A DNA stretch of 64,000 nucleotides from Phyllobacterium zundukense (GCF_025452195.1 NZ_CP104973.1:620001-684000), one strand, 5' to 3'. Positions 17,512 through 28,899 are shown, numbered from the stretch's first letter. Program-made: numbers and translations. Notes: generated by a model from the letters alone, not told the origin.

Positions 17512-17603
17512 CAATTCCCGTTCCTACGCCGGCATAACCCGGATCAGGTTCAAGGGTCCAGCTCGACGCTATCTCAGCACTGTACAGTGCCCCCCTCGGA
17601 ATG
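17512..17603 (-). ncRNA. TPP riboswitch (thi box)
   Basis: Read on the minus strand the region has the two conserved cores of the thiamine pyrophosphate riboswitch: CTGAGA (in GTGCTGAGATAGC) and CCTTGAACCTGATCCGGGTT followed by ATGCCGGCGTAGG. The outer stem is ATTCC with GGGAAT. It ends about 115 bases upstream of the thiX start, the right place to control thiX-thiY-thiE-thiD. On TPP binding it would shut off translation or cause early termination; a Shine-Dalgarno sequestration mechanism is usual in alphaproteobacteria. Confidence 0.95.
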
Positions 17604-17659
17604 AAGTCATGATGGAGCGGCGCAACGACAAAGTCAATTGCACCGCGGTTGTTGTCCAG

Positions 17660-18631
17660 TTAGTGAGTCAGACGAACAAGTTCACCGTCGACCGATTTGC
17701 ATTCGGATTTTACCCTATACAGAAAGTCCGGCTCAACGACGTTGGACGGACTGCCACCATCTTCCCACCAATGTTGGTGCTCCTTCTGATCGCAATCCAA
17801 CAGGTTGTCGAGCGGATTTGCAGAGGTAGTCTTCAATCGTATTCCATCGACAAACAGGTTATTATAGGTGCTGGGATCATTGGTGCGTAGCGTTGAAGAA
17901 TACGTCGCATCTGCTGTACTCTTGCTTGTCTTGCACACGACCTTGTTCGTTGTCGATGTATTCCTATAGCCTATATCACAACCGTCCTGTTTAATTTCCA
18001 TCTTCAAGTACAACGAATTCTTGTCATATTCGCCAAGGTCGTATTTTGTCGCAACTGATATCGGCGGATTGGTAACGCCAGAACCAAGACCACCAGCGCC
18101 GTTGTGATCCGCTGCCGTATAGGTGATCGTACCAACCACAACCTCCTTGCCGTTCCTTTTGACAACAATCGAGACCCGTTTAAACCAGTAGCCTGTAACC
18201 TTATCTATAGTGATGGTGGCGCTGGACGGTTTCAGCGGCGCCAATGCTATAGAAGTGACGTCGATTGGAACCGAGTCCTTGTTCAACACACGCATGAACG
18301 TTGTATTGGTTTGGCCACCGAGTGTGACGGTCACTTGCTGCTTTTCCGCCTTGAAATTGATCGTAGCAGCATTCGCAGCGTCTACGCCCAGATTAGCTTT
18401 GAGATAGGCGCGCGCAAGCGCTTCCGCCGCTGCCGAGTTTGGGCCGGTAAAGATCGAAGCGCCGGCGAGCGCAGCGGCATCCGCCGCATTCTGTAATTTC
18501 GACCGCTCATTGCTTGCGAGGCTGTAATCCACAGCGAGGCCGGCCATGCCGAGAAGCGGCACAAGCAGCAGTCCGAATGTTACCGCTGTTGCCCCGCTAC
18601 GGTCTTTGAGGAATTTTGTAAATTTTTTCAT
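17660..18631 (-). CDS. TadE/TadG-like pilus-assembly-type protein
   Basis: 323 residues. The N-terminus DRSGATAVTFGLLLVPLLG is a typical TadE/TadG start with a single membrane helix and the SGA(T/A)-V/A-F motif, followed by LQNAADAAALAGA. The rest is a beta-rich outer domain without recognised motifs. Such proteins are often part of Flp/Tad pili, but no other tad or cpa gene is visible here; it stands alone between the thiamine operon and the peptide transporter. Codon use looks more AT-rich than the neighbours. Function unknown beyond the family signature. Confidence 0.78.
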   Translation of the reverse strand: MKKFTKFLKDRSGATAVTFGLLLVPLLGMAGLAVDYSLASNERSKLQNAADAAALAGASIFTGPNSAAAEALARAYLKANLGVDAANAATINFKAEKQQVTVTLGGQTNTTFMRVLNKDSVPIDVTSIALAPLKPSSATITIDKVTGYWFKRVSIVVKRNGKEVVVGTITYTAADHNGAGGLGSGVTNPPISVATKYDLGEYDKNSLYLKMEIKQDGCDIGYRNTSTTNKVVCKTSKSTADATYSSTLRTNDPSTYNNLFVDGIRLKTTSANPLDNLLDCDQKEHQHWWEDGGSPSNVVEPDFLYRVKSECKSVDGELVRLTH

Positions 18632-18781
18632 TGGCCCACTCCGTCGTTACATGGACCATTGAATCTCCGGCGTAAATTCGTGCTTAGTAAATTCATTCAT
18701 ATTTTCACGATCATGCTCCGGCAGCACGATTGGTGTAAAATCATTGTTGGAATGGTAAAAAACCAATGAAGATCGTTAACT

Positions 18782-19552
18782 CTAAGGCTGGATACCCGGC
18801 CTGACGAATCCCTGGCTCGCGACGAGAAGATTGCGCGTATAATCCTGCGTGACCTTGCGTTTGACAAGTTCCGATGCCGTCAGACGCTCCACCTCGGCAC
18901 CATTCTGCATGACCATCAGCCGGTCGCACATGTGAGTCACAACGGCGAGATCGTGGCTCACCATGAGGAAAGTCAGGTTCCGGTCGCGCCTGATCTGCTC
19001 GAGCAGGTTCAGCACCTCCGCCTGCACCGAGGCATCGAGCGCCGATGTCGGCTCATCAAGGAGCAGGATCGACGGTTCGAGGATCAGCGCCCGGGCGATG
19101 GCAACGCGCTGACGTTGACCGCCCGAGAGCTGATGAGAATAGCGGAAACGGAAGCTCGATCCCAATCCCACTTCGTCGAGTGCGCGCAGGATACGCTTTT
19201 CGATATCACCGAACCCATGGATCACCAGCGGTTCCAGTAATAATCGATCCACGGTCTGGCGTGGATGCAGCGAGCCGTAAGGATCCTGGAAAACCATCTG
19301 CACTTCGCGGTAAAATGCCTTGGTACGGGATGAACCGAGCGTCTTGCCGTTGACCGTAATCATCCCGCCGCTGACCGGCGCGAGACCTGCGACAGCACGC
19401 AGCAAAGTGGATTTTCCCGAACCGGATTCACCGACGAGACCGAAGGATTCGCCCGGTGCCACACCGAGGCTGACGCCGCGCAGGGCGAGAAAGCGGTCGA
19501 ACTTCACTTCCAGCTTTTCAATGACCAATGCCTTGGAGCGAGATGGTGTCAT
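18782..19552 (-). CDS. Dipeptide/oligopeptide ABC transporter ATP-binding protein (DppF-like)
   Basis: 256 residues from the ATG at 19552, which overlaps the previous stop as ATGA; a GTG at 19561 is less likely. Walker A is GESGSGKST, the ABC signature LSGGQRQRVAIARAL, Walker B ILLLDEPTSALD, and the switch histidine in LMVSHDLAVVTH. The order Q-loop QMVFQDPYGSLHPRQTV is typical of the OppF/DppF type. It is slightly shorter at the C-terminus than many DppF proteins and lacks much of the usual zinc/oligopeptide C-terminal extension. Last gene of the operon. Confidence 0.9.
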   Translation of the reverse strand: MTPSRSKALVIEKLEVKFDRFLALRGVSLGVAPGESFGLVGESGSGKSTLLRAVAGLAPVSGGMITVNGKTLGSSRTKAFYREVQMVFQDPYGSLHPRQTVDRLLLEPLVIHGFGDIEKRILRALDEVGLGSSFRFRYSHQLSGGQRQRVAIARALILEPSILLLDEPTSALDASVQAEVLNLLEQIRRDRNLTFLMVSHDLAVVTHMCDRLMVMQNGAEVERLTASELVKRKVTQDYTRNLLVASQGFVRPGIQP

Positions 19553-20382
19553 GCCGCCCACTCCGGCTTGCGATCAAGCACCGGCAGCGGATGCCGGTCG
19601 GCGCCGATCTGTGGCATGCAATTGAGCAGGCCTTGCGTGTAGGGATGCTTGGCATTGTGCAAATCGGTTGCGGCAATCTCTTCGACGATCCGCCCCGCAT
19701 ACATGACGATGACGCGGTCGCAGAACGATGAAACCAGCCGCAGATCATGCGAAATGAAGATCAGCCCCATGCCGCGATCCCGCACCAGATTGTCGAGAAT
19801 ACGCAGCACGTCGAGTTGTACGGTCACATCCAGCGCCGAGGTCGGCTCGTCGGCGATCAGCAGTTCCGGCCCGGTAATCAGCATCATGGCAATCATGGCC
19901 CGCTGACCCATGCCACCCGAAACCTCATGCGGATGCAAATCGTAGACCCGCTCTGCATCACGGATCTGTACGGCGGCAAGCATGTCGAGCGCCCGCTTGC
20001 GTGCCTCGGCCTTGCTGACCTTCTCATGCGTCCTGAGCGTTTCGACGATCTGCCGACCAATACTCATGACAGGATTGAGCGAATATTTCGGATCCTGCAG
20101 GATCATGGCAATGCGGTTGCCGCGAAGACTCCGCCGCTGCTTCACCGAAGCCTGCAGCAGGTCGATGCCGTCGAAGTTGAGCTTCTGTGCAGTGATCTTC
20201 GCATGTGGCGGTGTCAGCCCCATGACGGCGCGGCCGGTCTGCGACTTGCCTGAACCGGACTCGCCGACGATGCCAAGCCGCTCGCGTCCAAGCGTGAAGG
20301 AAACGCCGCGCACCGCATCGACAGTGCCGGTACGGGTCGGAAACTGCACGCGCAGGTCCTCTACGGTCAGCATGGTGCTCAT
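19549..20382 (-). CDS. Dipeptide/oligopeptide ABC transporter ATP-binding protein (DppD-like)
   Basis: 277 residues. Walker A GESGSGKSQ, signature VSGGMGQRAMIAMMLI, Walker B LLIADEPTSALDVT and FISHDLRLVSSF are all visible; Walker A ends in Q where most have T or S, as in many DppD-type subunits of this family (GSGKSQ is seen in known homologues). Starts and stops overlap with both neighbours (ATGA at each end), so the three downstream genes are translationally coupled. Confidence 0.9.
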   Translation of the reverse strand: MSTMLTVEDLRVQFPTRTGTVDAVRGVSFTLGRERLGIVGESGSGKSQTGRAVMGLTPPHAKITAQKLNFDGIDLLQASVKQRRSLRGNRIAMILQDPKYSLNPVMSIGRQIVETLRTHEKVSKAEARKRALDMLAAVQIRDAERVYDLHPHEVSGGMGQRAMIAMMLITGPELLIADEPTSALDVTVQLDVLRILDNLVRDRGMGLIFISHDLRLVSSFCDRVIVMYAGRIVEEIAATDLHNAKHPYTQGLLNCMPQIGADRHPLPVLDRKPEWAA

Positions 20383-21293
20383 TGGCTGCTACCCCGCGGG
20401 TCGAGCGCATCGCGCAAGCCATCGCCTAGAAGATTAAAGCCGAGGCTGACGATCAAGATGGCAAAGCCCGGCGCTGCCGCAACCCACCATTGGTCCATAA
20501 TGAAGCGTCGTCCTGAGGCGATCATCGCGCCCCATTCGGGCAGCGGCGGCTGAGCGCCGAGGCCAAGAAAGCCAAGCCCGGCGGCAGTCAGGATGATCCC
20601 CGCCATGTCAAGCGTTACGCGCACGATCAGCGATGAGAGGCAGAGCGGCATGATATGGCGCAGCACGATGCGAAACGGCGAAGCACCCATCAACCGCACC
20701 GCGGCGATGTAGTCCGAGTTGCGTACAGTCAGCGTTTCGGCGCGCGCGATACGCGCATAGGGCGGCCATGAAGTGATCGCGATGGCAATGACCGCATTCT
20801 CGATGCCGGGCCCGAGGGCAGCGACGAAGGCAAGGGCAAGAATAAGCTTGGGAAACGCCAGGAAGATATCGGTGATGCGCATCAGAATTGAATCGATCCA
20901 GCCCCCCGCATAGCCGGCAATCGTGCCGACGAGTAGTCCGATGGGCGCTGCGATGATGGCGACGAGGATGACCACATAAAGCGTCAGCCGCGAGCCATAA
21001 ATCAATCGCGAAAGAATATCGCGGCCCTGGTCATCGGTGCCGAGCAGGTATTCGCCGCCCGGCGGCAACAGGCGTGCATTGCGCAAATCGCCGACCACCG
21101 GAGAATGCGGCGCGAGCACATTCGCAAAGGCGGCGACGACCAGAAGTGCAATGATGATGCCGAGACCAACAACAGCCAGCTTGTTGCTGGCGAACCGGCT
21201 CCAGACCAGATAGGCCCGGCCGAGCCGGGCCTGCATGCGCGATTGCGGCCGGTCGCTCATCAGCCATTCGCGGCGGGAAAGGGGGCGTGTCAT
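20379..21293 (-). CDS. Dipeptide/oligopeptide ABC transporter permease (DppC-like)
   Basis: 304 residues from the ATG at 21293 (MTRPLSRREW). Longer starts (21308, 21383) would run into a palindromic repeat and are not favoured. Features are the DppC-type N-terminal helix, the extracytoplasmic HSPVVGDLRNARLLPPG...LGTDDQGRDILSRLIYG segment diagnostic of DppC/OppC, and the EAA loop (RAETLTVRNSDYIAAVRLMG). Forms the membrane pore together with the DppB-like subunit. Confidence 0.88.
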   Translation of the reverse strand: MTRPLSRREWLMSDRPQSRMQARLGRAYLVWSRFASNKLAVVGLGIIIALLVVAAFANVLAPHSPVVGDLRNARLLPPGGEYLLGTDDQGRDILSRLIYGSRLTLYVVILVAIIAAPIGLLVGTIAGYAGGWIDSILMRITDIFLAFPKLILALAFVAALGPGIENAVIAIAITSWPPYARIARAETLTVRNSDYIAAVRLMGASPFRIVLRHIMPLCLSSLIVRVTLDMAGIILTAAGLGFLGLGAQPPLPEWGAMIASGRRFIMDQWWVAAAPGFAILIVSLGFNLLGDGLRDALDPRGSSQ

Positions 21294-21330
21294 CATCTCA
21301 AGACTCATAAAATTGGTCGGAGGGTGGCGA

Positions 21331-21406
21331 AAACGTCGATTTTCGAGCACCGGAGCGCAGTGTACTTTTGGGTACATGAGCACCGGAGCACAGGAAATTG
21401 ACGTTT
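21331..21406. repeat. Rhizobial-type intergenic palindromic element between dppB- and dppC-like genes
   Basis: An element of about 76 bp. The ends are an imperfect inverted repeat (AAACGTCGATTT and AAATTGACGTTT). Inside are a direct repeat GAGCACCGGAGC at 21345 and 21378 and a small dyad TGTAC...GTACA between them. I recognise this combination from memory as a recurrent rhizobial intergenic sequence; function unknown. Confidence 0.65.
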
Positions 21407-21428
21407 GCAGCCCGCTCTGGCAAATTTT

Positions 21429-22496
21429 TCATCGGGCGCGCGTCCGTGGGTCAAGCGCCCGGTATAGGAGATCGGACAAAAGGTTGATGGCGACGAACAC
21501 TGTTCCAATGATGATCGTCCCTCCCAGCACAGCATTCATGTCGGCATTCTGCAGCGAATTGGTGATGTAGAGCCCCAGGCCCGGCCAGGAGAAGACTGTC
21601 TCGGTCAGCACCGAACCTTCAAGCAGCCCGGCATAGGACAGCGCGATCACGGTGACCAGCGGCACCGCGGCATTGCGCAGGGCATGGCCCCAGATGATGC
21701 GCGTTTCGGAAAGGCCCTTGGCCCGTGCGGCCACGATATATTCCTGTTCCAGCTCATTGAGCATGAAGCTGCGGGTCATGCGGCTGATATAGGCCAGCGA
21801 AAAATAACCGAGCAGCGAGGCGGGCAGAATGATGAAGCTGAAAATGTTGCGGAACGCCTCCCAGTTCTGCTGCAGAACGGCATCGAGCAGGTAGAAGCCG
21901 GTGATAGGCGTGAATGTGTATTCATAGACAACGTCGATGCGGCCCGGACCCGAAGTCCAGCCGAGCTTGGCGTAAAACACGACAAGACCGATCATTCCGA
22001 GCCAGAATATCGGGACGGAATAGCCGATGAGGCCGATAACGCGAACGATCTGGTCGATAATGCTGCCGCGTTTGACCGCCGCCAGAACCCCCAGCGGCAC
22101 CCCAAAAACCGCGCCGATGAGCGTCCCGAATGTCGCGAGCTCCATCGTGGCGGGGAAGACGCGCCTTATATCCTGCATGACCGGGTTTGTAGTCAAAACC
22201 GAATTGCCGAAATTGCCTTCCAACACGCCCTTCAGATAAATGAAAAATTGCTTGTACAGTGGCAAGTTCAGTCCGAGCTCTTCACGCACCCGCTCAACCA
22301 CGTGGGCGGGCGCCCGGTCGCCAACGATGGCAAGAGCCGGATCGATTGGAATGACACGTCCGATGAAGAACGTGACGGCGATCAAGCCCAAAAACGTGAT
22401 GATACCGATCAGCACGAACCTGCCGGCGGCCCAAGCGAAGTTCGAAGCCCAGGCGCCCGAGCGCCTGGACTCCAATTGCATGTCGGGATTGGTCAA
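21429..22496 (-). CDS. Dipeptide/oligopeptide ABC transporter permease (DppB-like)
   Basis: 355 residues, about six membrane helices. The N-terminal helix is followed by VIPIDPALAIVGDRAPAHVVERVREELG, the DppB-type outer segment, and GNFGNSVLTTNPVMQDIRRVFPATMEL. The EAA loop MLNELEQEYIVAARAKGLSE is clear. It is longer than average by an N-terminal extension of about 25 residues. It follows the substrate-binding protein gene by 16 bases. Confidence 0.9.
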   Translation of the reverse strand: MTNPDMQLESRRSGAWASNFAWAAGRFVLIGIITFLGLIAVTFFIGRVIPIDPALAIVGDRAPAHVVERVREELGLNLPLYKQFFIYLKGVLEGNFGNSVLTTNPVMQDIRRVFPATMELATFGTLIGAVFGVPLGVLAAVKRGSIIDQIVRVIGLIGYSVPIFWLGMIGLVVFYAKLGWTSGPGRIDVVYEYTFTPITGFYLLDAVLQQNWEAFRNIFSFIILPASLLGYFSLAYISRMTRSFMLNELEQEYIVAARAKGLSETRIIWGHALRNAAVPLVTVIALSYAGLLEGSVLTETVFSWPGLGLYITNSLQNADMNAVLGGTIIIGTVFVAINLLSDLLYRALDPRTRAR

Positions 22497-22512
22497 CGGT
22501 GCGAACCCCGGA

Positions 22513-24123
22513 TCACTTCGAGATATTGAAAACGTAGTTCGTGTCGAATGACGGTCCGAGCTTGAAGCCCTTGAGGTTCGAACGATAGCCCGCGACTTCG
22601 ATCTGCTGGAAAATCATGATGAAGGGGCTCGTCGCGAGAACCTTCTTCTGCAGTTCCTGATACATCTGTGCTCGCTTGGCGCCATCGCGTTCGAGCAGAG
22701 CCGCCTTGGTTTCCTTGGTCAGTTCCGGCACATCCCAGGCGTTGCGCCATGCGAGTGTCTTGTTGGTGCCCTCATCGGAGTTGTTGGGGTTGTTGGTGAA
22801 GGTGTCCGCATTGGAGTGCGGGTCCCAATAATCTACGCCCCACTGGCCGATATACATATCATGGGTACGAGCCCGGTACTTGGTTAGCGTCTGCTTACCA
22901 TCGCCCGGAATGATCTCCATCTTGACGCCGCCCTGAGCGAACGTCTGCTGAACGGATTCGGCGATGCCCGTCACCGGCTGGTTGTTGCGCACGTCCATGG
23001 TAACGGAGAAGCCATCCTTCAGGCCTGCCTTTTCGAGCAGCTCCTTGGCTTTGGCGACATCGAGCTTGTAGGGATTCTCGTCGAGCTCGCCGAGGACGCC
23101 CTTCGGCAGGAATGTCTGGTGGATTTCGCCAATGCCCTTGATCAGCTTCTCGCCAATAGCGTCGTAATCGACGAGATATTTCAGCGCCTCGCTCACGCCT
23201 GGCTTGGCAAGATCTGCGTTTTTCTGATTGAGGCTGATGTAGTAGACGGTGCCTTTTGGTGCGTTGGTGGTGGCGATGTCGCTGTTCTTGACTACCTGCT
23301 CCAGATCGTTGGGCTCGAGATTGCGGGCAATGTCGATATCGCCCTTCTCAAGCAGCAGGCGCTGCGCCGCGCTTTCCTTGACGTGCCGATAGATCACACG
23401 CATGAGAGGCGCCTTGGTGCCCCAGTAGTTGTCATTGCGTTCAAGCACGATGATTTCGTTGGCACGCCAGTCGCGAATCTTCATCGGACCGGAACCTGCA
23501 TAGGCGGTCTTCAGCCAAGCCCAACCAAAATCATCATTGACGACATGTTCGGAAGTGAGCTTCTTGTCGACAACCGAAGCGACAGTCGCAGTGAGGCAAT
23601 TCAGGACGAAGCTCGGTGCGTAGGGCTGATCGACCGTGAATACGAAGGTCGAAGGATCGGTTGCCTTGGCTTTTTCGGTGACATTGTCCGGCTTCAGGCC
23701 AAACTGGGTCAGGATGAACGCCGGGCTCTTGTCGAGCTTGACGGCGCGCTCGAACGACCAGGCGACATCATCGGCCGTGACCGGATTGCCCGATGCGAAT
23801 TTCAGACCCTGCTTTAGTTTGAACGTATAGGTCAGGCCATCATCGGAAACCGTCCAGCTTTCGGCGACATCGGCAACGACCTTCGAAGGATCGTTGATAT
23901 CGAGCCGAACCAGCTTGTCGTAAGTATTGCCGTTGATTTCACCGGTGGTGAGCTCGAAAGCTTCAGCGGGATCGAGCGTTATCACGTCATCGATGGCGAA
24001 AGCTTCGACCAGGGTATCGGCTGGGGTCTCGGCCCATGCCGATACGCCGGAAAGCAACATCGCGGACAGCGCCGCGCTGCCGAGCAGAAGTCGGAATTTC
24101 GGGTTTATCTGGTTCATCAACAT
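22513..24123 (-). CDS. Dipeptide/oligopeptide ABC transporter substrate-binding protein (SBP family 5)
   Basis: 536 residues with a signal peptide cleaved near SAWAET. The family-5 signature is present (AESWTVSDDGLTYTFKLKQG and KFASGNPVTADDVAWSFERA). It binds peptides or peptide-like ligands in the periplasm for the DppBCDF-type transporter encoded next to it. An AGGGAA ribosome binding site precedes the ATG at 24123. A membrane dipeptidase gene directly upstream supports a dipeptide or peptide-derivative substrate. Confidence 0.92.
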   Translation of the reverse strand: MLMNQINPKFRLLLGSAALSAMLLSGVSAWAETPADTLVEAFAIDDVITLDPAEAFELTTGEINGNTYDKLVRLDINDPSKVVADVAESWTVSDDGLTYTFKLKQGLKFASGNPVTADDVAWSFERAVKLDKSPAFILTQFGLKPDNVTEKAKATDPSTFVFTVDQPYAPSFVLNCLTATVASVVDKKLTSEHVVNDDFGWAWLKTAYAGSGPMKIRDWRANEIIVLERNDNYWGTKAPLMRVIYRHVKESAAQRLLLEKGDIDIARNLEPNDLEQVVKNSDIATTNAPKGTVYYISLNQKNADLAKPGVSEALKYLVDYDAIGEKLIKGIGEIHQTFLPKGVLGELDENPYKLDVAKAKELLEKAGLKDGFSVTMDVRNNQPVTGIAESVQQTFAQGGVKMEIIPGDGKQTLTKYRARTHDMYIGQWGVDYWDPHSNADTFTNNPNNSDEGTNKTLAWRNAWDVPELTKETKAALLERDGAKRAQMYQELQKKVLATSPFIMIFQQIEVAGYRSNLKGFKLGPSFDTNYVFNISK

Positions 24124-24159
24124 TGTTCTGGTTCCCTGTTTATGAGCAATTTGATTTTT

Positions 24160-25215
24160 TTAGTTTTCTTCGTGCCAGGCCGAGCGTAGTACCCGCAGCC
24201 AGTTTTCGCGGCAGATCTTTGCCAGGTCGTCTCCGGAATATCCGGCGTCGCGCAGCGCCGCGACGAGATTTTGATTGCCGCTCGCATCGGCGATCTCGCC
24301 GGGGATTTTAGCACCGTCGAAATCAGAACCAAGTGCCACGCAATCGATACCCATGCGGTTGACCATGTAGTCGATGTGACGGACCATGTCGGTCAGGGGC
24401 GTATCGGCATTCTCACGCGCGTCGGGGCGCAGCATTGCCACCGCATAATTGAGCCCGACGAGCCCCCGGCTTTCTCGTATGGCATCAAGCTGCTTGTCGG
24501 TCAGATTGCGCGCGACAGGCGTTAGCGCGTGCACATTGGAATGACTGGCGACAAGCGGCTGATCGCTGATCCGCGCCACGTCCCAGAAACCCTTTTCGGT
24601 GATGTGCGCGAGATCGATGAGGATGCCGAGACGATTGCTGGCCTTGACCAGTTCTTCGCCGATCGCGGTGAGTCCGGGTCCCGTATCCGGGCTCATCGGA
24701 TAGGCGAAGGGCACACCGTGCGCGAAGATATTGTTGCGGCTCCAAACTGGACCGAGCGAACGCAAGCCGGCGGCGTAGAATACATCGAGCGCGGCAAGAT
24801 CGGCACCAATCGCCTCGCAGCCCTCCATATGGAGCACCGCGGCGAACATATCGTGTTGCATGCACTCGGTAATCTCGGCCGTGCTGCGGCACAATTTCCA
24901 GCCGCCGAACCGCTGGAGCTTCAGCGCGATCGAGGCCATTTCGAGCGCAATGTCGAGGGAGGGAGAACGCTCCAGCGGCGCTGCGAGCGGCGTCGAATAA
25001 TGGCCATTGGCGTCTGGCGCTTTGAAGGCAAGATCACCGGATGGAACGTAAATCGCGCAGAGCCCGCCGATCAGTCCGCCCTTTAGCGCCCTGATCTTGT
25101 CGATGTGCCCGGAGGTGGTGCCTTCGATGAACTCCTGAACCGGATCGGCGCCGTCTCTCCAATGTTTCCACAACCGGTAAAGCACATCGTTGTGACCATC
25201 GAAGACAGGCTGCAT
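24160..25215 (-). CDS. Membrane dipeptidase (renal dipeptidase, peptidase M19)
   Basis: 351 residues. The zinc ligands of the M19 family are visible: HND in FDGHNDVLYRL (residues 7-10), Glu in LHMEGCEAIG (about 129), and His in IDLAHITEKG and VASHSNVHAL; GSDFDGAKIP near the end carries the last ligand. The enzyme hydrolyses dipeptides, including D-containing ones. It is the first gene of the peptide transport operon, with 36 bases before the binding-protein gene, so it likely cleaves what the transporter brings in. No signal peptide is visible; a cytoplasmic location is likely. Confidence 0.92.
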   Translation of the reverse strand: MQPVFDGHNDVLYRLWKHWRDGADPVQEFIEGTTSGHIDKIRALKGGLIGGLCAIYVPSGDLAFKAPDANGHYSTPLAAPLERSPSLDIALEMASIALKLQRFGGWKLCRSTAEITECMQHDMFAAVLHMEGCEAIGADLAALDVFYAAGLRSLGPVWSRNNIFAHGVPFAYPMSPDTGPGLTAIGEELVKASNRLGILIDLAHITEKGFWDVARISDQPLVASHSNVHALTPVARNLTDKQLDAIRESRGLVGLNYAVAMLRPDARENADTPLTDMVRHIDYMVNRMGIDCVALGSDFDGAKIPGEIADASGNQNLVAALRDAGYSGDDLAKICRENWLRVLRSAWHEEN

Positions 25216-25549
25216 TTCAATTCCCGATCAGATTGACTTGAAAAAAGGCCATATGTTCGCCGGGTAATCTTTTGTAGACCCCTCGGCGCCCATCGCCCTT
25301 TTTCGACAAAAGATCATGATGCCCGCGAACAGGCAAGAGAGTTGTTGTACAAAAGTATAAAAAGCCGCTCACGGGTCCAACGCCAAACAGGCGGTGACCT
25401 GCAGGTCGTAGTGCGCCTGCGTCGACGACGAAAGGATGTTGCAGGGAGAGGAGCCAATGCGACATGGCAAATTTGGGCTGCCAAGGTGGGTAGCCATCTT
25501 GATGGCAGCGCCCATATGACCTATATTCTTCCCAACATGGAGTATCCGG
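25216..25549. other. 334-base region between divergent dipeptidase and antitoxin genes; small ORF with strong Shine-Dalgarno
   Basis: No full-size gene. The plus strand holds a 20-codon ORF at 25457-25519 (MRHGKFGLPRWVAILMAAPI) behind a very strong GGGAGAGGAGCC ribosome binding site, 30 bases before the antitoxin start. Within it GGGCTGCCA and TGGCAGCGCCC form a stem. It may be a leader, a remnant or chance. The promoters of both flanking operons must lie in this region. Confidence 0.35.
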
Positions 25550-25798
25550 ATGGCCGAACCTCAATTGTCTGTGCGCAGCGCTAGAGCACGCGATTTGGCA
25601 CATCGCCTGGCGAGCCGTGAAAACAGATCAATCGCCGAAATTGTTGAGCGGGCTCTTGAGTCCTATGAAATTCGCGAAACCGGCCGGGAGCCAGCGTCGA
25701 CATTCTACAGCCGCCTGTCAAAAGATGCCGGTACAGATATCGATCTGGAGGCGGTCATCAGACAAGGACGTCGTGGCCATCCGGGTCCTGAGCTTTGA
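25550..25798 (+). CDS. FitA-like ribbon-helix-helix antitoxin
   Basis: 82 residues. The N-terminus PQLSVRSARARDLAHRLASRENRSIAEIVERALESYE is a ribbon-helix-helix DNA-binding domain of the FitA/VapB type; the rest is the toxin-wrapping tail. It overlaps the VapC gene by four bases (TTGA). The antitoxin would neutralise the nuclease and repress the shared promoter. Confidence 0.8.
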   Translation: MAEPQLSVRSARARDLAHRLASRENRSIAEIVERALESYEIRETGREPASTFYSRLSKDAGTDIDLEAVIRQGRRGHPGPEL

Positions 25799-26208
25799 TA
25801 TTTCTAGACACCAATGTTCTTTCCGAAACCTTACGCAAGACGCCAAGCGAGGCTGTCATCTCTTGGCTCGTCCGGCATGATTCAGAACTGGCTTTACCGA
25901 CTGTAACCATCGCAGAAATTGCGTTTGGCATTCAGAAAATATTGCCTGACCAGCGCGCCCTTCGCCTGGAGCGGGGTCTCTCGGACTGGCGTCGACGTTT
26001 CGCTGACCGCATATTTGGTTTAACCGAAGGGGCGGCGATGGCTTACGGAGAGATTATGGGAACTGCCGCACGGCAAGGATCAATAATGTCGGCTCCTGAT
26101 GGCATGATCGCAGCCATTGTTCGGGTAAATGGCGGCCGTTTGGCCACCCGGAATGTCGCCGATTTCAGCACAACTGGCCTCGACCTCATCTCTCCTTGGG
26201 AAAGATGA
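25795..26208 (+). CDS. vapC: VapC/FitB-type PIN-domain ribonuclease toxin
   Basis: 137 residues. PIN domain: FLDTNVLSE at the start (first Asp at residue 5), the glutamate in TIAEIAFGI (about 41), Asp in SAPDGMIAAI (about 99) and NVADF near the end, so all four acidic residues are present and the toxin looks intact. PIN toxins cleave RNA, often initiator tRNA or rRNA. The start is a TTG overlapping the antitoxin stop (TTGA), since no ATG is available at the proper N-terminus; weak initiation may keep toxin below antitoxin. Confidence 0.85.
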   Translation: MIFLDTNVLSETLRKTPSEAVISWLVRHDSELALPTVTIAEIAFGIQKILPDQRALRLERGLSDWRRRFADRIFGLTEGAAMAYGEIMGTAARQGSIMSAPDGMIAAIVRVNGGRLATRNVADFSTTGLDLISPWER

Positions 26209-26249
26209 GGCGATTACCTCTTGAGGCTATCTCGAACTTATGATGCCGC

Positions 26250-28742
<2,493 letters not shown>

Positions 28743-28899
28743 TCATAGCCCGGGCGAATCATGCCCGGTTCCAGTGTTAGATATAGTGTTTTATGTGATT
28801 TTTTCCAATTCGCGCCACCCGTTCATCCACGGATGATAGCCATTTGCGCCAGCACTATGGATAATCTGTGTCCTTCGCCGACGTTCAGCCAGCGTGGAT

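Noticed and set aside
16639..17604. 321-residue plus-strand frame
   Set aside because: Opposite thiX and the TPP riboswitch; low-complexity Gln/Arg/His composition. Shadow frame.
21301..21420. Possible riboswitch or attenuator between the dppB- and dppC-like genes
   Set aside because: The structure is explained by a repeat type seen in other rhizobial intergenic regions and matches no riboswitch core I know.
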